A stretch of DNA of 64,000 nt, from positions 30,161-94,160 of the forward strand of contig NZ_BSOB01000008.1 in assembly GCF_030160295.1 (NCBI RefSeq), in the 5' to 3' direction. The notes beneath the pieces are model-generated. The model worked only from the letters and a program-made list of their open reading frames with translations, did no database searches and was not told the origin of the DNA. This document shows, in pieces, positions 14,593 to 24,648 of the stretch. Position 1 is the stretch's first letter. Each line of letters begins with the position of its first letter. The translations under genes and the position numbers were made by a program. The DNA is from Dyella acidisoli. Its GTDB lineage: Bacteria > Pseudomonadota > Gammaproteobacteria > Xanthomonadales > Rhodanobacteraceae.

Positions 14593-17500
14593 GCGAAGGT
14601 CGCTTCAATCTCTCTGCGCTCGCGGTGCGCGAGCGCTCCATCACCTTGTTCCTGATCTTTCTGATCTCGCTGGCGGGGCTTGTTTCATTCTTCAAGCTGG
14701 GTCGTGCGGAAGATCCTGCCTTCACGGTCAAGGTGATGACCATCATCACCGTGTGGCCCGGCGCCACCGCGCAGGAAATGCAGGATCAGGTCGCCGAAAA
14801 AATCGAAAAGCGCATGCAGGAATTGCGCTGGTACGACCGCACCGAAACCTACACACGACCTGGTTTGGCCTTCACCACGTTGACCTTGCTCGACAGCACG
14901 CCGCCGTCGGAAGTACAGGAAGAGTTTTATCAGGCGCGAAAGAAAACCGGGGACGAAATCAACAATCTTCCGCCCGGCGTGATCGGGCCGCTGGTCAACG
15001 ACGAATATGCGGATGTCACCTTTGCGCTGTTCGCACTCAAGGCCAGGGGCGAACCGCAGCGCTTGCTGGTGCGCGATGCGGAAACGCTGCGCCAACGGTT
15101 GTTGCATGTGCCGGGCGTGAAGAAGGTCAATATCATCGGCGAGCAGTCGGAACGGATTTATGTCGAGTTCTCGCATGACCGCCTCGCCACGCTGGGAGTG
15201 AGCCCGCAGGATGTATTCGTCGCGCTCAACAGCCAGAACGCGCTGACGCCGGCCGGCTCCGTGCAGACGAAGGGCCCGGAGGTATTCATCCGCCTGGACG
15301 GAGCTTTCGATTCGCTGCAGAAGATTCGGGACACGCCGGTGGTGGCGCACGGCCGCACACTGAAGCTGTCCGACATCGCCACCGTCAAGCGTGGTTATGA
15401 AGATCCAGCCACCTTCATGATCCGCAACGACGGCGAACCTGCGTTGTTGCTGGGCATCGTCATGCGCGATGGCTGGAACGGACTGGATCTGGGCAAGGCG
15501 CTGGATCATGAGGTCGGCGCGATCAACGCCGAACTGCCGTTGGGTATGAGCCTGACCAAGGTCACCGACCAGGCCGTCAATATCAGTTCGGCGGTCGATG
15601 AGTTCATGCTGAAGTTCTTCGTCGCGCTGCTGGTGGTGATGGTGGTGTGCTTCATCAGCATGGGTTGGCGCGTGGGCTTGGTGGTGGCCGCAGCCGTACC
15701 GTTGACGCTGGCCGTGGTGTTCGTGGTGATGGCCGCCACCGGCAAGAATTTCGATCGCATCACCTTGGGTTCACTGATTCTGGCGTTGGGCCTGCTGGTG
15801 GACGACGCCATCATCGCCATCGAAATGATGGTGGTGAAGATGGAAGAGGGCTACAGCCGCATGGCCGCTTCTGCTTATGCGTGGAGCCACACCGCCGCGC
15901 CCATGCTGGCGGGCACGCTGGTGACAGCTGTCGGCTTCATGCCCAATGGCTTCGCGCGATCCACCGCCGGCGAATACACCAGCAACATGTTCTGGATCGT
16001 CGGCATTGCGCTGGTAGCATCGTGGGTGGTGGCGGTGGTGTTTACACCGTATCTGGGCGTGAAGATGTTGCCCGATTTCAAAAAGGTCGAAGGCGGCCAC
16101 GACGCGATCTACGACACGCCGCGCTACAACCGTTTCCGTCAACTGCTTGGCCGCGTCATTGCACGCAAATGGCTGGTGGCCTGTTCCGTTGTGGGTCTGT
16201 TTGTGCTGGCCATCCTCGGCATGGCGGTGGTGAAGAAGCAGTTCTTTCCCATCTCCGACCGCCCCGAAGTGCTGGTCGAAGTGCAGATGCCCTATGGCAC
16301 TTCGATCGACCAGACCAGCGCCGCCTCGGCGAAGGTGGAAGCGTGGCTCGCCAAACAGAAAGAAGCCAAGATCGTCACCGCCTACATCGGCCAAGGCGCG
16401 CCGCGTTTTTATCTCGCCATGGGACCGGAGCTGCCTGATCCATCCTTTGCCAAGATCGTGATCCGCACCGACAACGAGGAAGAGCGCGATGCGCTGAAGC
16501 AACGCTTGCGTCAGGCCGTGGCCGATGGCCTCGCCTCCGAAGCGCGTGTGCGCGTCACGCAACTTGTCTTCGGCCCGTATTCACCGTTCCCGGTGGCTTA
16601 TCGCATCGCCGGTCCCGATCCGGACGAGTTGCGCAAGATCGCGGCGGAAGTGCAGCAGGTGATGACTGCCAGCCCGATGATGCGCACGGTCAACAACGAC
16701 TGGGGCACGCGCACGCCTACCTTGCACTTCACGTTGCAGCAGGATCGATTGCAGGCCGTGGGGCTCACCTCCAGCGCGGTGGCGCAGCAATTACAGTTTT
16801 TGCTGAGCGGGGTACCGATTACTACCGTGCGTGAAGATATTCGCACGGTGCAGGTAATGGCGCGTTCGGCCGGCGACGTTCGGCTTGATCCGGCCAAGAT
16901 CGGCGACTTTACACTGGCTGGCGCCAACGGGCAGCGCATTCCGCTGTCGCAGGTGGGCAAGGTCGACGTGCGCATGGAGGAGCCGATCATGCGCCGGCGC
17001 GATCGCGTGCCAACCATCACGGTGCGCGGCGATATTGCCGACAATCTGCAGCCGCCGGACGTATCGACCGCGGTCACCAAGCAACTGCAGCCGATCATCG
17101 CCAAACTGCCCAGTGGCTATCGCATCGAACAGGCCGGCTCCATCGAAGAATCAGCCAAGGCAACGACAGCCATGTTGCCGCTGTTCCCGATCATGTTGGC
17201 AGCTACTTTGCTGATCATCATCTTCCAGGTGCGCTCCATCTCCGCGATGGTGATGGTGTTCCTGACCAGCCCGCTGGGTTTGATCGGTGTGGTGCCCACC
17301 TTGATCGTGTTCCGGCAACCGTTCGGCATCAATGCGCTGGTCGGTTTGATTGCGTTGTCGGGCATCCTGATGCGCAACACGCTGATCCTGATCGGGCAGA
17401 TCAAGCACAACCAAGAAGCAGGACTGGATCCGTTCCATGCGGTGGTCGAGGCCACCGTGCAACGTGCGCGGCCGGTGATCCTTACTGCCTTGGCGGCGAT

Positions 17501-17723
17501 CCTCGCCTTCATTCCGCTAACGCATTCGGTGTTCTGGGGAACCCTCGCCTACACGCTGATCGGCGGCACCTTTGCCGGAACGATTTTGACCTTGGTGTTC
17601 CTGCCGGCGATGTATTCCATCTGGTTCAAGATCAGGCCGGGGAATGCAACGCACGGACACAAAGGTCGACATGAGTCGATGCAGTCTTCGCAGCGCAAGC
17701 TGGAGGAAGTCGTCGCGGGATAA
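14589..17723 (+). CDS. RND-family efflux pump permease
   Basis: A 1044-residue inner-membrane RND transporter of the AcrB/MexF superfamily. The order is one N-terminal membrane helix, a large periplasmic porter loop, six helices, a second loop and six further helices. Motifs include [22 protein letters not shown] in the TM4 region, carrying the proton-relay Asp pair, and [17 protein letters not shown] near the end. The GTG start overlaps the adaptor stop. It exports small lipophilic compounds by proton antiport. The substrate cannot be read from sequence; the SDR and thioesterase genes downstream hint at a hydrophobic or acyl substrate, but that is inference. Confidence 0.92.
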   Translation: MSEGRFNLSALAVRERSITLFLIFLISLAGLVSFFKLGRAEDPAFTVKVMTIITVWPGATAQEMQDQVAEKIEKRMQELRWYDRTETYTRPGLAFTTLTLLDSTPPSEVQEEFYQARKKTGDEINNLPPGVIGPLVNDEYADVTFALFALKARGEPQRLLVRDAETLRQRLLHVPGVKKVNIIGEQSERIYVEFSHDRLATLGVSPQDVFVALNSQNALTPAGSVQTKGPEVFIRLDGAFDSLQKIRDTPVVAHGRTLKLSDIATVKRGYEDPATFMIRNDGEPALLLGIVMRDGWNGLDLGKALDHEVGAINAELPLGMSLTKVTDQAVNISSAVDEFMLKFFVALLVVMVVCFISMGWRVGLVVAAAVPLTLAVVFVVMAATGKNFDRITLGSLILALGLLVDDAIIAIEMMVVKMEEGYSRMAASAYAWSHTAAPMLAGTLVTAVGFMPNGFARSTAGEYTSNMFWIVGIALVASWVVAVVFTPYLGVKMLPDFKKVEGGHDAIYDTPRYNRFRQLLGRVIARKWLVACSVVGLFVLAILGMAVVKKQFFPISDRPEVLVEVQMPYGTSIDQTSAASAKVEAWLAKQKEAKIVTAYIGQGAPRFYLAMGPELPDPSFAKIVIRTDNEEERDALKQRLRQAVADGLASEARVRVTQLVFGPYSPFPVAYRIAGPDPDELRKIAAEVQQVMTASPMMRTVNNDWGTRTPTLHFTLQQDRLQAVGLTSSAVAQQLQFLLSGVPITTVREDIRTVQVMARSAGDVRLDPAKIGDFTLAGANGQRIPLSQVGKVDVRMEEPIMRRRDRVPTITVRGDIADNLQPPDVSTAVTKQLQPIIAKLPSGYRIEQAGSIEESAKATTAMLPLFPIMLAATLLIIIFQVRSISAMVMVFLTSPLGLIGVVPTLIVFRQPFGINALVGLIALSGILMRNTLILIGQIKHNQEAGLDPFHAVVEATVQRARPVILTALAAILAFIPLTHSVFWGTLAYTLIGGTFAGTILTLVFLPAMYSIWFKIRPGNATHGHKGRHESMQSSQRKLEEVVAG

Positions 17724-17818
17724 AAAATCGCGAAGACACGTCTGAACTGTCATTGCAAACATCCGTCGATCTACTGATCCATCTCTTGCCCATTCATCTC
17801 TATCGAAGGGAACGCGTC

Positions 17819-18625
17819 ATGTCTGATTCCAAAGTTGTCGTTGTTACCGGTGTGTCGTCAGGTATCGGACGCGCCACGGCGGCGAAATTCGCCAAGCGCG
17901 GTTGTCGGGTCTTCGGCACCGTGCGCAACCTTGCCAAGGCAGCACCATTGGCCGGTGTCGAACTCGTCGAAATGGACGTGAGTAACGACGCTTCCGTCAA
18001 ATCTGGCATTCAATCCATCATCGATCGCGCCAAGCGTATCGACGTGCTGGTCAATAACGCCGGCACCAGCCTGGTCGGCGCGGTGGAGGAAACGAGCGTC
18101 GCCGAGGCGACGTCGCTGTTCGATGCGAACGTCTTCGGCATCCTGCGCACAGCCCGCGCAGTGCTGCCGCAGATGCGCGCACAACGGAGTGGAAGAATCG
18201 TCAACATCAGCTCGGTACTCGGGTTTCTGCCGGCGCCGTATATGGGGCTATATGCGGCATCCAAGCATGCGGTAGAAGGGCTTTCCGAAACGCTGGATCA
18301 CGAAGTGCGCCAGTTCGGCGTGCGCGTAAGCCTGGTCGAGCCATCTTTCACACGCACCAACCTGGACGTCAACGCGCCGCAGGCGAGCGCAAGAATCACT
18401 GACTATGACCGCGAGCGCGATCTCGCATCGCGCGCCATCGTCAAAAGCGTCAAAGGTGCGCCGGAACCGGAAGGCGTCACCGATACCGTTGTCGAAGCGG
18501 CGCTCGGCGCATGGCGCATGCGCCACACACCGAGCGGCCAGGCATCCTTGCTGAGCAAGCTGCGCCGCTTCATGCCGGCGGCTCCCGTCGACTCAAGTTT
18601 GAGGAAGAGCTTCGGGCTTGGTTGA
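17819..18625 (+). CDS. Short-chain dehydrogenase/reductase
   Basis: A 268-residue classical SDR starting at the ATG at 17819, which has a GAAGGG ribosome binding site; 22 upstream in-frame codons are not family-like. The cofactor motif is TGVSSGIG (residues about 10-17), followed by NNAG and the catalytic Ser of INISSV with YAASKHA (Tyr-x-x-x-Lys). It reduces or oxidises a carbonyl/alcohol with NAD(P)H; the substrate is unknown. It follows the pump gene by 95 bp on the same strand and may be read from the same TetR-controlled promoter. Confidence 0.85.
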   Translation: MSDSKVVVVTGVSSGIGRATAAKFAKRGCRVFGTVRNLAKAAPLAGVELVEMDVSNDASVKSGIQSIIDRAKRIDVLVNNAGTSLVGAVEETSVAEATSLFDANVFGILRTARAVLPQMRAQRSGRIVNISSVLGFLPAPYMGLYAASKHAVEGLSETLDHEVRQFGVRVSLVEPSFTRTNLDVNAPQASARITDYDRERDLASRAIVKSVKGAPEPEGVTDTVVEAALGAWRMRHTPSGQASLLSKLRRFMPAAPVDSSLRKSFGLG

Positions 18626-18680
18626 AAGACACGATCGCGACGTAAGGCGCCATCGAGAACGTTAGCCATGGGGAAACACC

Positions 18681-19223
18681 ATGACAATAATGACAACTAC
18701 TGATTGGACCACCCAGCAGACGTCAGCGCAGCAGCGTTCGCTTGCTGGTGGTGGCAAGTCCGGTGTCGCTCACATCGAGCAGCTCACCGGCAAGAGCGGA
18801 CGCGAAATTCTCGAAGCGATGATGGCCGGCGAATTACCGTATCCGCCGATGAACGAAACCATGAACATGGCGCTGCTGGAGGTCAACGACGGCCACGCCG
18901 TGTTCCAAGGCATTCCGCTGATGCAGCATTACAACCCGCTGGGTACGGTGCACGGCGGCTGGTTCGCCGCGCTGTTGGACTCGGCCATGGGTTGTGCTGT
19001 GCAGAGCACACTACCGCCCGGACGTTCCTACACAACCGCCGAACTCAGCATCAACATCGTGCGGTCAGCCACTCACAACACCGGGCCGCTGCGTGCGGTT
19101 GGTACCGTCATTCACGGCGGCCGGCAGATCACCACGGCCCAAGCCCGTGTTGAGGACGAAAAGGGCAAGTTGTACGCGCATGCGACCACCACCTGCTTTG
19201 TCTTCGACGTGACAGCAGGTTGA
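18681..19223 (+). CDS. PaaI-family hotdog thioesterase
   Basis: A 180-residue single hotdog-fold protein. The PaaI/YbgC-like core reads NPLGTVHGGWFAALLDSAMG, with HGG followed by the long helix (about residues 90-110), and later YTTAELSINIVR. It probably hydrolyses acyl-CoA or aromatic-CoA thioesters in the cytosol as an oligomer. It lies 55 bp after the SDR gene and likely belongs to the same transcription unit as the efflux pump. Substrate is unknown. Confidence 0.82.
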   Translation: MTIMTTTDWTTQQTSAQQRSLAGGGKSGVAHIEQLTGKSGREILEAMMAGELPYPPMNETMNMALLEVNDGHAVFQGIPLMQHYNPLGTVHGGWFAALLDSAMGCAVQSTLPPGRSYTTAELSINIVRSATHNTGPLRAVGTVIHGGRQITTAQARVEDEKGKLYAHATTTCFVFDVTAG

Positions 19224-19333
19224 GCATAGTTCGCGCGGATCAATGAACTCCTACGCTGCTGCGGAGAGCCAAGGCGTTCGGGAAACGAGTGAAATTGTCT
19301 AACATTCGGCAAAGCTACGTAGCATCCCGGGCC

Positions 19334-19711
19334 ATGAAGCGCTCTTATCTGCCCCTGTTGCCTCGCCTGCGCCGTTCCCGGGGCCTGTGGGTATTGGCCG
19401 TGGCTGTATTGCTCTTCAAGGTCATCACAACATCCATTTGCTTTGCAGACCCGTCAGCGTCGTCGTCGGTGTGGAAGCACACCTCTGTGACGCAGGTGTC
19501 TTCGATGAAGGCATCCGTGCCCGACGACGGGGACTGCCTCCTTGGCGAGGCCGGTGGCTGCCACTGCACCTGCGCGCACAATCTGCCCGTGCCTGCCGGT
19601 CCGGCTTGGCCGGTGCTCCCTCAGAGCTTGGCATTCACTCCTGAGGCGTCCTTTATAGGGATAGTCCCGAACCCCGCCCGATCCCTACTTCGACCCCCTA
19701 TCGCCGCCTGA
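19334..19711 (+). CDS. Small exported Cys/His-rich protein, CzcI-like position
   Basis: A protein of 125 residues from the ATG at 19334 (a start at 19289 is also open). It has a hydrophobic export segment (LWVLAVAVLLFKVITTS) and then a short periplasmic part with a DCLLGEAGGCHCTCAHNLP cluster, a plausible metal site. It is directly upstream of the N-terminal fragment of a TolC-type gene. Small proteins of this kind precede czcCBA metal-efflux operons in Xanthomonadales. Here the operon is cut, so the gene is probably an orphan. Confidence 0.5.
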   Translation: MKRSYLPLLPRLRRSRGLWVLAVAVLLFKVITTSICFADPSASSSVWKHTSVTQVSSMKASVPDDGDCLLGEAGGCHCTCAHNLPVPAGPAWPVLPQSLAFTPEASFIGIVPNPARSLLRPPIAA

Positions 19712-19781
19712 AAACACCGACCGACCGTGTCGCGGCCTGAGGCCGCGCCGCGCTTCGTATCTGTTTTCAGGAGATGAGTAC

Positions 19782-20024
19782 ATGGCTTTGTTACGCCCAG
19801 CACCGTGGGGTGCTGTCTGTTTTCTATATGCACTATCGCTGGGCGGGATGTCGCCGCCCGCACTCTGTGCATCACCGTCATCGGCGACCGCCGATACCGA
19901 CACATCGGCCCCTTGGCGGGACCCCATTCGTGCGCTTTGGATGGCCAATCCCGATGTCCGGGCGGCGCGCGCCGATCTGGAGGCTGCCCGTGAAGTCGAA
20001 GACCAACACCAGCCAGTTCGATGA
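19782..20024 (+). pseudogene. CzcC-like outer membrane factor, N-terminal fragment
   Basis: An ATG after an AGGAGATG ribosome-binding region opens a frame with a signal peptide and then IRALWMANPDVRAARADLEA, the start of the first TolC repeat in CzcC-type heavy-metal outer membrane factors (normally over 400 residues). Family resemblance ends near 19990, where foreign sequence begins, and the frame stops at 20024. It is a truncated remnant of a metal-efflux operon. Confidence 0.6.
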
Positions 20025-20197
20025 CTACGCGGAACGGTTCAATTCGGCGGCGCACACGCGCATGTTCTACGTCTGGCACACGGGAGTCATCAAGCGTGGT
20101 TCACCGCCAAACATTAGGCTCTGGGGGCCGGGCGTGATCGACGAAAAAAGTGCTGGAAGCGGGACTACTGGGTTGGCTGAAAGAACGCGTTTCCTAA
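19990..20197 (+). pseudogene. C-terminal fragment of an unidentified gene, with frameshift
   Basis: From about 19990 one frame reads KSKTNTSQFDDYAERFN, then HTRMFYVWHTG and LWGPGVIDEK. At an A6 run near 20145-20150 the continuation VLEAGLLGWLKERVS to a stop at 20195-20197 lies in another frame, so one extra A appears inserted. The result is the last 70 or so residues of a larger soluble protein. I do not recognise the family with confidence; its ending recalls nuclease-type accessory proteins, but that is a guess. Confidence 0.4.
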
Positions 20198-20213
20198 TTA
20201 GGAGTGTGCACTG

Positions 20214-20321
20214 ATGCTTGATGGATCAAAGGGGAAATTATTTGTTTCAAGCTTCATCGTGATAGCAGCTTTATTTTTAGGAAGGGGCTCGATTTCTCTA
20301 CACATCCATGAAGTCGAATGA
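20214..20321 (+). CDS. Short open frame with one hydrophobic segment
   Basis: An ATG with an AGGAG ribosome binding site (20200-20204) opens 35 codons with a hydrophobic core (LFVSSFIVIAALFL). It ends at 20321, overlapping the 3' end of tniQ on the other strand. It may be the start of a membrane protein truncated where the transposition genes were joined on. Confidence 0.3.
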   Translation: MLDGSKGKLFVSSFIVIAALFLGRGSISLHIHEVE

Positions 20322-21209
20322 CGTGGCGTACATCAATGCGCGGCGCTTCGCGATGGAACGAAACCCGCGAAGCTCCAGCCAACGATCGGCTCGCTCTTTT
20401 CCGACGTCCATCACAAAGGTCATCACGCGCGGTTCCTCAAACGAACCGTCGCGGCCTTCCAGTTTGAGTCGTCCGTGTAGACGCGTCGACTGTGCTAACG
20501 CTGCTGCGCGATGAACGACCTCTTGTTCCAGTGAGCTCACGCCACGGCGCTGTTCACAAATCTGGAGCGCACCGACGCTGCGTTGATAGAGCCATTCCTC
20601 AAAATGGCAAACACGCCGCCAAGCATCTATGGAAGGAGGTGTCTTTGGACGAATGCCGTACGCATACATTTTCGCCAGGGTGAGGTCTTGCATGAACTGA
20701 GGGCAATCGTCCAACGCCGGTCCTTGGCCCATAAACCATTGATGAGGTAAACGTCGGAACCCGCTGGGAGCGGTCTTGGGCCACGGAAAGAGTGGGCAGC
20801 CGTGTTGGCGGCAATGAGTCAGGAACACTCTCGCCCAGTCCAGGCGAAAGTACGGTGTATAACCGGATGCCGCGTCCTCGAAAAAACAGATCGGGCAATA
20901 AGCATTACGGTAGGACATAAAGACGATATGGCTACCGTAATGGGCCAGCGCACCCGACAAGGCCGCGCTGGTCTGCCCGATTTTAGTGGCGTAGTGATCG
21001 AGAAATTTGTCCAACGGCAGACGCACATCCACATCGCGACGCCCCAGGGCACTGGGAGGATCGACCTGATTCATCAGGTCGATCCTTGATACGCCCCAGA
21101 GCGACGCTTGGCGATCCACCAGCGAGGAAATGGTTTCCCCCGGCATCAGGACCTGCGGGGCCAAACGCAGGCGCGGCGCCGAATCGTTAATCGCGGGTGG
21201 TGCCATCAT
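20298..21209 (-). CDS. tniQ: TniQ/TnsD-family target-selection protein
   Basis: A 303-residue TniQ. A zinc-binding region reads YCPICFFEDAASGYTPYFRL and continues to FLTHCRQHGCPLFPW (C-x2-C and C-x2-H, residues about 105-145). An N-terminal segment (PGETISSLVDRQASLWG) is characteristic of TniQ. It helps choose the target site and contacts the TnsC ATPase. It is short like Tn6677 or Tn5053 TniQ rather than long like Tn7 TnsD. Its ATG overlaps the tnsC stop by 4 bp. It is the last gene of the tnsABC-tniQ operon. Confidence 0.88.
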   Translation of the reverse strand: MMAPPAINDSAPRLRLAPQVLMPGETISSLVDRQASLWGVSRIDLMNQVDPPSALGRRDVDVRLPLDKFLDHYATKIGQTSAALSGALAHYGSHIVFMSYRNAYCPICFFEDAASGYTPYFRLDWARVFLTHCRQHGCPLFPWPKTAPSGFRRLPHQWFMGQGPALDDCPQFMQDLTLAKMYAYGIRPKTPPSIDAWRRVCHFEEWLYQRSVGALQICEQRRGVSSLEQEVVHRAAALAQSTRLHGRLKLEGRDGSFEEPRVMTFVMDVGKERADRWLELRGFRSIAKRRALMYATSFDFMDV

Positions 21210-22153
21210 CGCAGACTCTCCAACCCCTGCGGGCGAGGAGGTGGATCTTCAGCCGCTTTCAGCCCCGCTAGATCCAATCGCTCTTCACCGCTCAAGATCG
21301 CGCGCACACCCGCGCACTTAATGCGACTCATGATCTCGCGCAGGCTACCCTCGGACACCTCAGCGAGGTAGTTAAGGACTTGCTCATTGCGAAGCTCGGA
21401 CGGCCTGCGCAGCGGCAAGCTGGTCTCCAGCACACCCAGGAGATCGACCAGATCCTGATTGGCTTGCCACTGCGGAAGCCGAAAAGGACGCAACCTCGCC
21501 TTAAGATGCTTATCTATGCGAAGGGCTTGATCGGATTCGGGCGTGCCCAAACAAATCAAAGCCACTTTTGCTTCGTTCATGATCATCTTCAGGCTGGTCA
21601 GTACCTGTTGGTGTTCGCGTTGGGTGCCATCCTTCACATCCTGGATTTCGTCGGCCACCAGGCCCCGGATATTCATAGCCCTGAAAAGACGGAATACGGT
21701 GTGTTGACGATCTGATGTGCGGGCATTTTTTGAAACGAGTCCTTCCAAGGCCTCGATGATGCGTCCATAGATGTCGCGCATATTGCGCGCACCACCTGCC
21801 TGAAACATGAGAACGCGGCCTTGCCCGATGCGCACCAGTTCGTTCCCTACCGTACTTTTACCTGCGCCGGGTTCGCCCGTCACCAGCATCCCCATGGGTG
21901 CTACGCCCAGAGGTTGCGTCAGTAACCAGTGGGCATAGTCCATGGCTGTACGGTAGGCCTTGTGCTCGATCACGCCGCCGTGCTTGATAAGTTCCATACG
22001 CACAGCAGCTGGTAAGGCTGCATCGGCGCGAAGCGTGGGATTCAGGTGCGCATACAGGACATCATCATCCGTGCTCGTGGTATTCAACGGTATGTCCGGC
22101 AGTGGGGAGTTCACCGGAGTGGAGATATGTTCTTCGTTGATGCGGCTATCCAT
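21206..22153 (-). CDS. tnsC: TnsC/TniB-family transposition ATPase
   Basis: An AAA+ regulator of transposition, 315 residues from the ATG at 22153 (upstream codons overlap tnsB and are not family-like). Walker A is VTGEPGAGKST and Walker B lies in IRGLVADEIQDVKDG. It would form a filament on target DNA and connect TniQ with the TnsA-TnsB transposase. It starts 4 bp after the tnsB stop and overlaps tniQ by 4 bp, so the operon is tightly coupled. Confidence 0.88.
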   Translation of the reverse strand: MDSRINEEHISTPVNSPLPDIPLNTTSTDDDVLYAHLNPTLRADAALPAAVRMELIKHGGVIEHKAYRTAMDYAHWLLTQPLGVAPMGMLVTGEPGAGKSTVGNELVRIGQGRVLMFQAGGARNMRDIYGRIIEALEGLVSKNARTSDRQHTVFRLFRAMNIRGLVADEIQDVKDGTQREHQQVLTSLKMIMNEAKVALICLGTPESDQALRIDKHLKARLRPFRLPQWQANQDLVDLLGVLETSLPLRRPSELRNEQVLNYLAEVSEGSLREIMSRIKCAGVRAILSGEERLDLAGLKAAEDPPPRPQGLESLR

Positions 22154-22157
22154 AAGT

Positions 22158-23978
22158 TTAGGCGCTCTTCCTGTAGGTTCCAAAATCACGTATGTCTCGA
22201 TCAAAAACCAGAACGGTAGATGCGGGAGACTGGGGGGGTGTGGAGCTGCTGGGTAATGGCACATCTCTTGTTTGCGCTTCGCGCGTCTTCTGAATAGCGG
22301 CAGCGCGATGAGCAGCCTTCGTGCTGGCTATGGCCTGATTCGTGTTGGCATCTCTGAAGTCGAGCCCAGCATCTTTATATGCAAGAAGTTCAGGTGCTTC
22401 AGATAGTGCTGCATTTCGTTGGCGTTGCAGGCGAAGCTCCTCAAAAGCGATGCAGCGTGTGTCGCCCTTGGTGTGCAAAGCGACGACAATTGCTCCGCTG
22501 GGTCCGCGCAGATAGACCTTGGAGGCATCGCCGGGGTGGAAGTGGATGGCGCACTTTTCTTTCCGCCCCACCCATTCGGTCAGTTCATCCGCCCAGTAAA
22601 AACGCCCGCCGAATTCAATGCCGGTCCGGCGAATACACCGCATTGCGAAGGGATAGAAAAGGACGGGAATTTGCCAGGGCGCATAGCCCGATGGCAAAGG
22701 GCGCCCGGCGTTGTGCTCTGCCGCTAACTCACGCCATTTCATCAAGGGCGGTACGTCCAGTGTCCGGTGCCTAGTAACGTGATAGCCGCGCACGATTTCG
22801 TTCACAAAAAAGGCTTTGAACGCTGAGAGCGTCATGCGTGCGTCACGTTCAGCGTCATAGTCACCGCGTTCGACGACATTGCGCTGCGTGCTTCCGGGGA
22901 GAAGCCGGCATTTACCCATGAACGTGCCGATCAGTCGTTCGATGATGCCACCATAATGAGGCGCGTCCACAGGGCGGTTTTGCAAATCGATACCGATATC
23001 TGTGCAACCGTTTTGGAGTGCTTCGCTATGGAACTCCCGTGCGTTATCGGCGTGGACGAGTAGCATGACGCCATGGACGGGCCATTCACCGTCAATGCCG
23101 AGTGTTGCGAGGAAGTCGGACTTTGGAAGGATGGCATGGGCCAAGCACATGCCTACCGAGATGGCGCTCGGTGGTTCTAGTGAGATATAAACCCCGACTA
23201 CCATCCGCGATTTCACATCAATGGCGAGCGTCACCCACGGTCGTCCTATGACGATGGTCTGATCGAATTCAGATACGAGGAGGACATCGGCGAGCGTGTG
23301 GTCGATCTGGACGTACTCCAAAAGTTTCCACACCTCGAAGGAGCCCGTCATGGGGGTCAACTTGTATTTGGCGGCCTTGGCCCCTTCACGCCGTCTGATA
23401 CGTTCATATTCATCGAGTTGACTTGCGCGATGCCGAATGGTGGTCGGACTAGGCAGAGGGCACTGGAACTTCCGACATTCCTTGTGGATGTGCTCAATGG
23501 CATCTGTGAGCGACGGTTTGGTTTCTTTAAGCCATCGCTCATTCAGCTGGGTCGCGATGATTTCTTCGACTTTCGGCAAGAGCAGCCGAACACCTGTGCG
23601 ACGGCCGCTCTTTTCGGGCTTCATCGCACTGACCGTGCCCTGGATACGAAATTGCCTGACTTTTCGCTGCATGGTGCGAAGGGAAAGACCTAATTGCTCC
23701 GACGACTCTTCGTAGCGTTGTTTCTTTTCAGCGGGTGTCTGCGCCGCGAGGATCTTTCGTGCGGCCTGAGCGTATTGGTCCCACTCTTGCCATGCCGACG
23801 CCTCTGCGGGGGCCAGCGGCAAAGGCCTGTCGGTGGCTAACGTGAGTTCAGTGGCCTTGCATTCGTAGATCTCACCCGAATCGGTGCGAGCGATGAGCGT
23901 GACGGTATCGCCGGAGGCATCCAGTACTTCCATGCGGCGTTCGCGATAGACAACCTCCATGCCGGACTTAAACTGCAT
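22158..23978 (-). CDS. tnsB: TnsB/TniA-family DDE transposase
   Basis: A 606-residue Mu/Tn7-type transposase. An N-terminal HTH region (SLRTMQRKVRQFRIQG) precedes the RNase H-like core with the DDE residues: Asp in VQIDHTLADV, Asp in LVHADNAREF and Glu in YGGIIERLIGT. A beta-barrel and a C-terminal tail rich in Ser/Pro follow; the tail is expected to contact TnsC. It binds the TGTCG-type repeats at the transposon ends and joins 3' ends to target DNA. It overlaps tnsA by 11 bp. Confidence 0.92.
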   Translation of the reverse strand: MQFKSGMEVVYRERRMEVLDASGDTVTLIARTDSGEIYECKATELTLATDRPLPLAPAEASAWQEWDQYAQAARKILAAQTPAEKKQRYEESSEQLGLSLRTMQRKVRQFRIQGTVSAMKPEKSGRRTGVRLLLPKVEEIIATQLNERWLKETKPSLTDAIEHIHKECRKFQCPLPSPTTIRHRASQLDEYERIRRREGAKAAKYKLTPMTGSFEVWKLLEYVQIDHTLADVLLVSEFDQTIVIGRPWVTLAIDVKSRMVVGVYISLEPPSAISVGMCLAHAILPKSDFLATLGIDGEWPVHGVMLLVHADNAREFHSEALQNGCTDIGIDLQNRPVDAPHYGGIIERLIGTFMGKCRLLPGSTQRNVVERGDYDAERDARMTLSAFKAFFVNEIVRGYHVTRHRTLDVPPLMKWRELAAEHNAGRPLPSGYAPWQIPVLFYPFAMRCIRRTGIEFGGRFYWADELTEWVGRKEKCAIHFHPGDASKVYLRGPSGAIVVALHTKGDTRCIAFEELRLQRQRNAALSEAPELLAYKDAGLDFRDANTNQAIASTKAAHRAAAIQKTREAQTRDVPLPSSSTPPQSPASTVLVFDRDIRDFGTYRKSA

Positions 23979-24486
23979 GGTGCACCTCCTGCAGCGATGG
24001 CAACCGCACCAGCGGCAGACCTAACGCAGCGGCCACGATACGGCGCCGCAGTTCCCAGACCTTGGGGTCGATCGTCACGGTCGGCGGTTTCACCTCGACG
24101 AGGCAAAGGTTGCTCAATCCCAGCATTGCCCAGTGCGTCGGCGGATGGTCGAGCAGGACGAGCGCATCGGGCGTGTAGCGGCGTGCATGGCCGTCCTCAT
24201 GCCATTCAAACGTTGCAGGTTGCGTGGCCAACGCCTGGCACGACGGATCATCCGCCAGTTCGCGCAGCACGCGCCGTTCCAGTGCGCTTTCCACACGAAG
24301 CATCGGTTGGCCCAAGAATGCACAAAGGTAGCCGGTGTGATGGCGACCGTACGACAGAGGTACGCGACGATGATTCCAGAACACTTTGATGGTGGGATCG
24401 GCTGACGACGAGGCCAGTACGGGTTCGATTCGGTCCTTGATGGACGAATTGCGGTACGCCACCTTCAATTCACGATATTTCCTCAT
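23968..24486 (-). CDS. tnsA: TnsA-like endonuclease
   Basis: A 172-residue protein from the ATG at 24486; a longer upstream frame lacks resemblance. It carries the restriction-endonuclease-type catalytic pattern of TnsA: Glu in ESALERRVLRELA, Asp in YTPDALVLLD and Glu-x-Lys in LVEVKPP. TnsA cuts the 5' strands so that the element moves by cut-and-paste. Its presence separates this element from Tn5053-type transposons, which lack it. It is first in the operon and faces away from the right end, as in Tn7, though 7.4 kb of cargo lies between. Confidence 0.82.
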   Translation of the reverse strand: MRKYRELKVAYRNSSIKDRIEPVLASSSADPTIKVFWNHRRVPLSYGRHHTGYLCAFLGQPMLRVESALERRVLRELADDPSCQALATQPATFEWHEDGHARRYTPDALVLLDHPPTHWAMLGLSNLCLVEVKPPTVTIDPKVWELRRRIVAAALGLPLVRLPSLQEVHHAV

Positions 24487-24551
24487 AGAAAAACAAGCTC
24501 CATGCTTGAGATGGCCATCGGCCATAAAAAGTGGAGCCCTAGGCAAAACTC

Positions 24552-24648
24552 GCCCTTGCCCTACGAAGGGGTTGGGCTAGCATGAGTCTGTCGGTGGCAA
24601 TCGACAGCAGTGCCGGCCTACGAGATTCGCAGTCTCGTAGGCCGTTTT
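24552..24648 (+). ncRNA. Structured RNA candidate upstream of tnsA, ending in terminator
   Basis: Three successive pairings are visible on the plus strand: GCCC/GGGC enclosing CCT-ACGA-AGG (24552-24577), CTGTCG/CGACAG with an 8-base loop (24588-24607), and a 12-bp terminator stem (24614-24644). No open frame covers it, and it is transcribed divergently from tnsA. It could be a small RNA, or the terminator of a gene now lost. Confidence 0.35.
24614..24648 (+). terminator. Strong intrinsic terminator
   Basis: CGGCCTACGAGA and TCTCGTAGGCCG form a perfect 12-bp stem with a 7-base loop, followed by TTTT. It is oriented to end plus-strand transcripts. Confidence 0.75.

Noticed and set aside
20298..24648. 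CRISPR-associated transposon
   Set aside because: No CRISPR repeats, cas genes or Cas12k/Cascade components are visible anywhere in the window.
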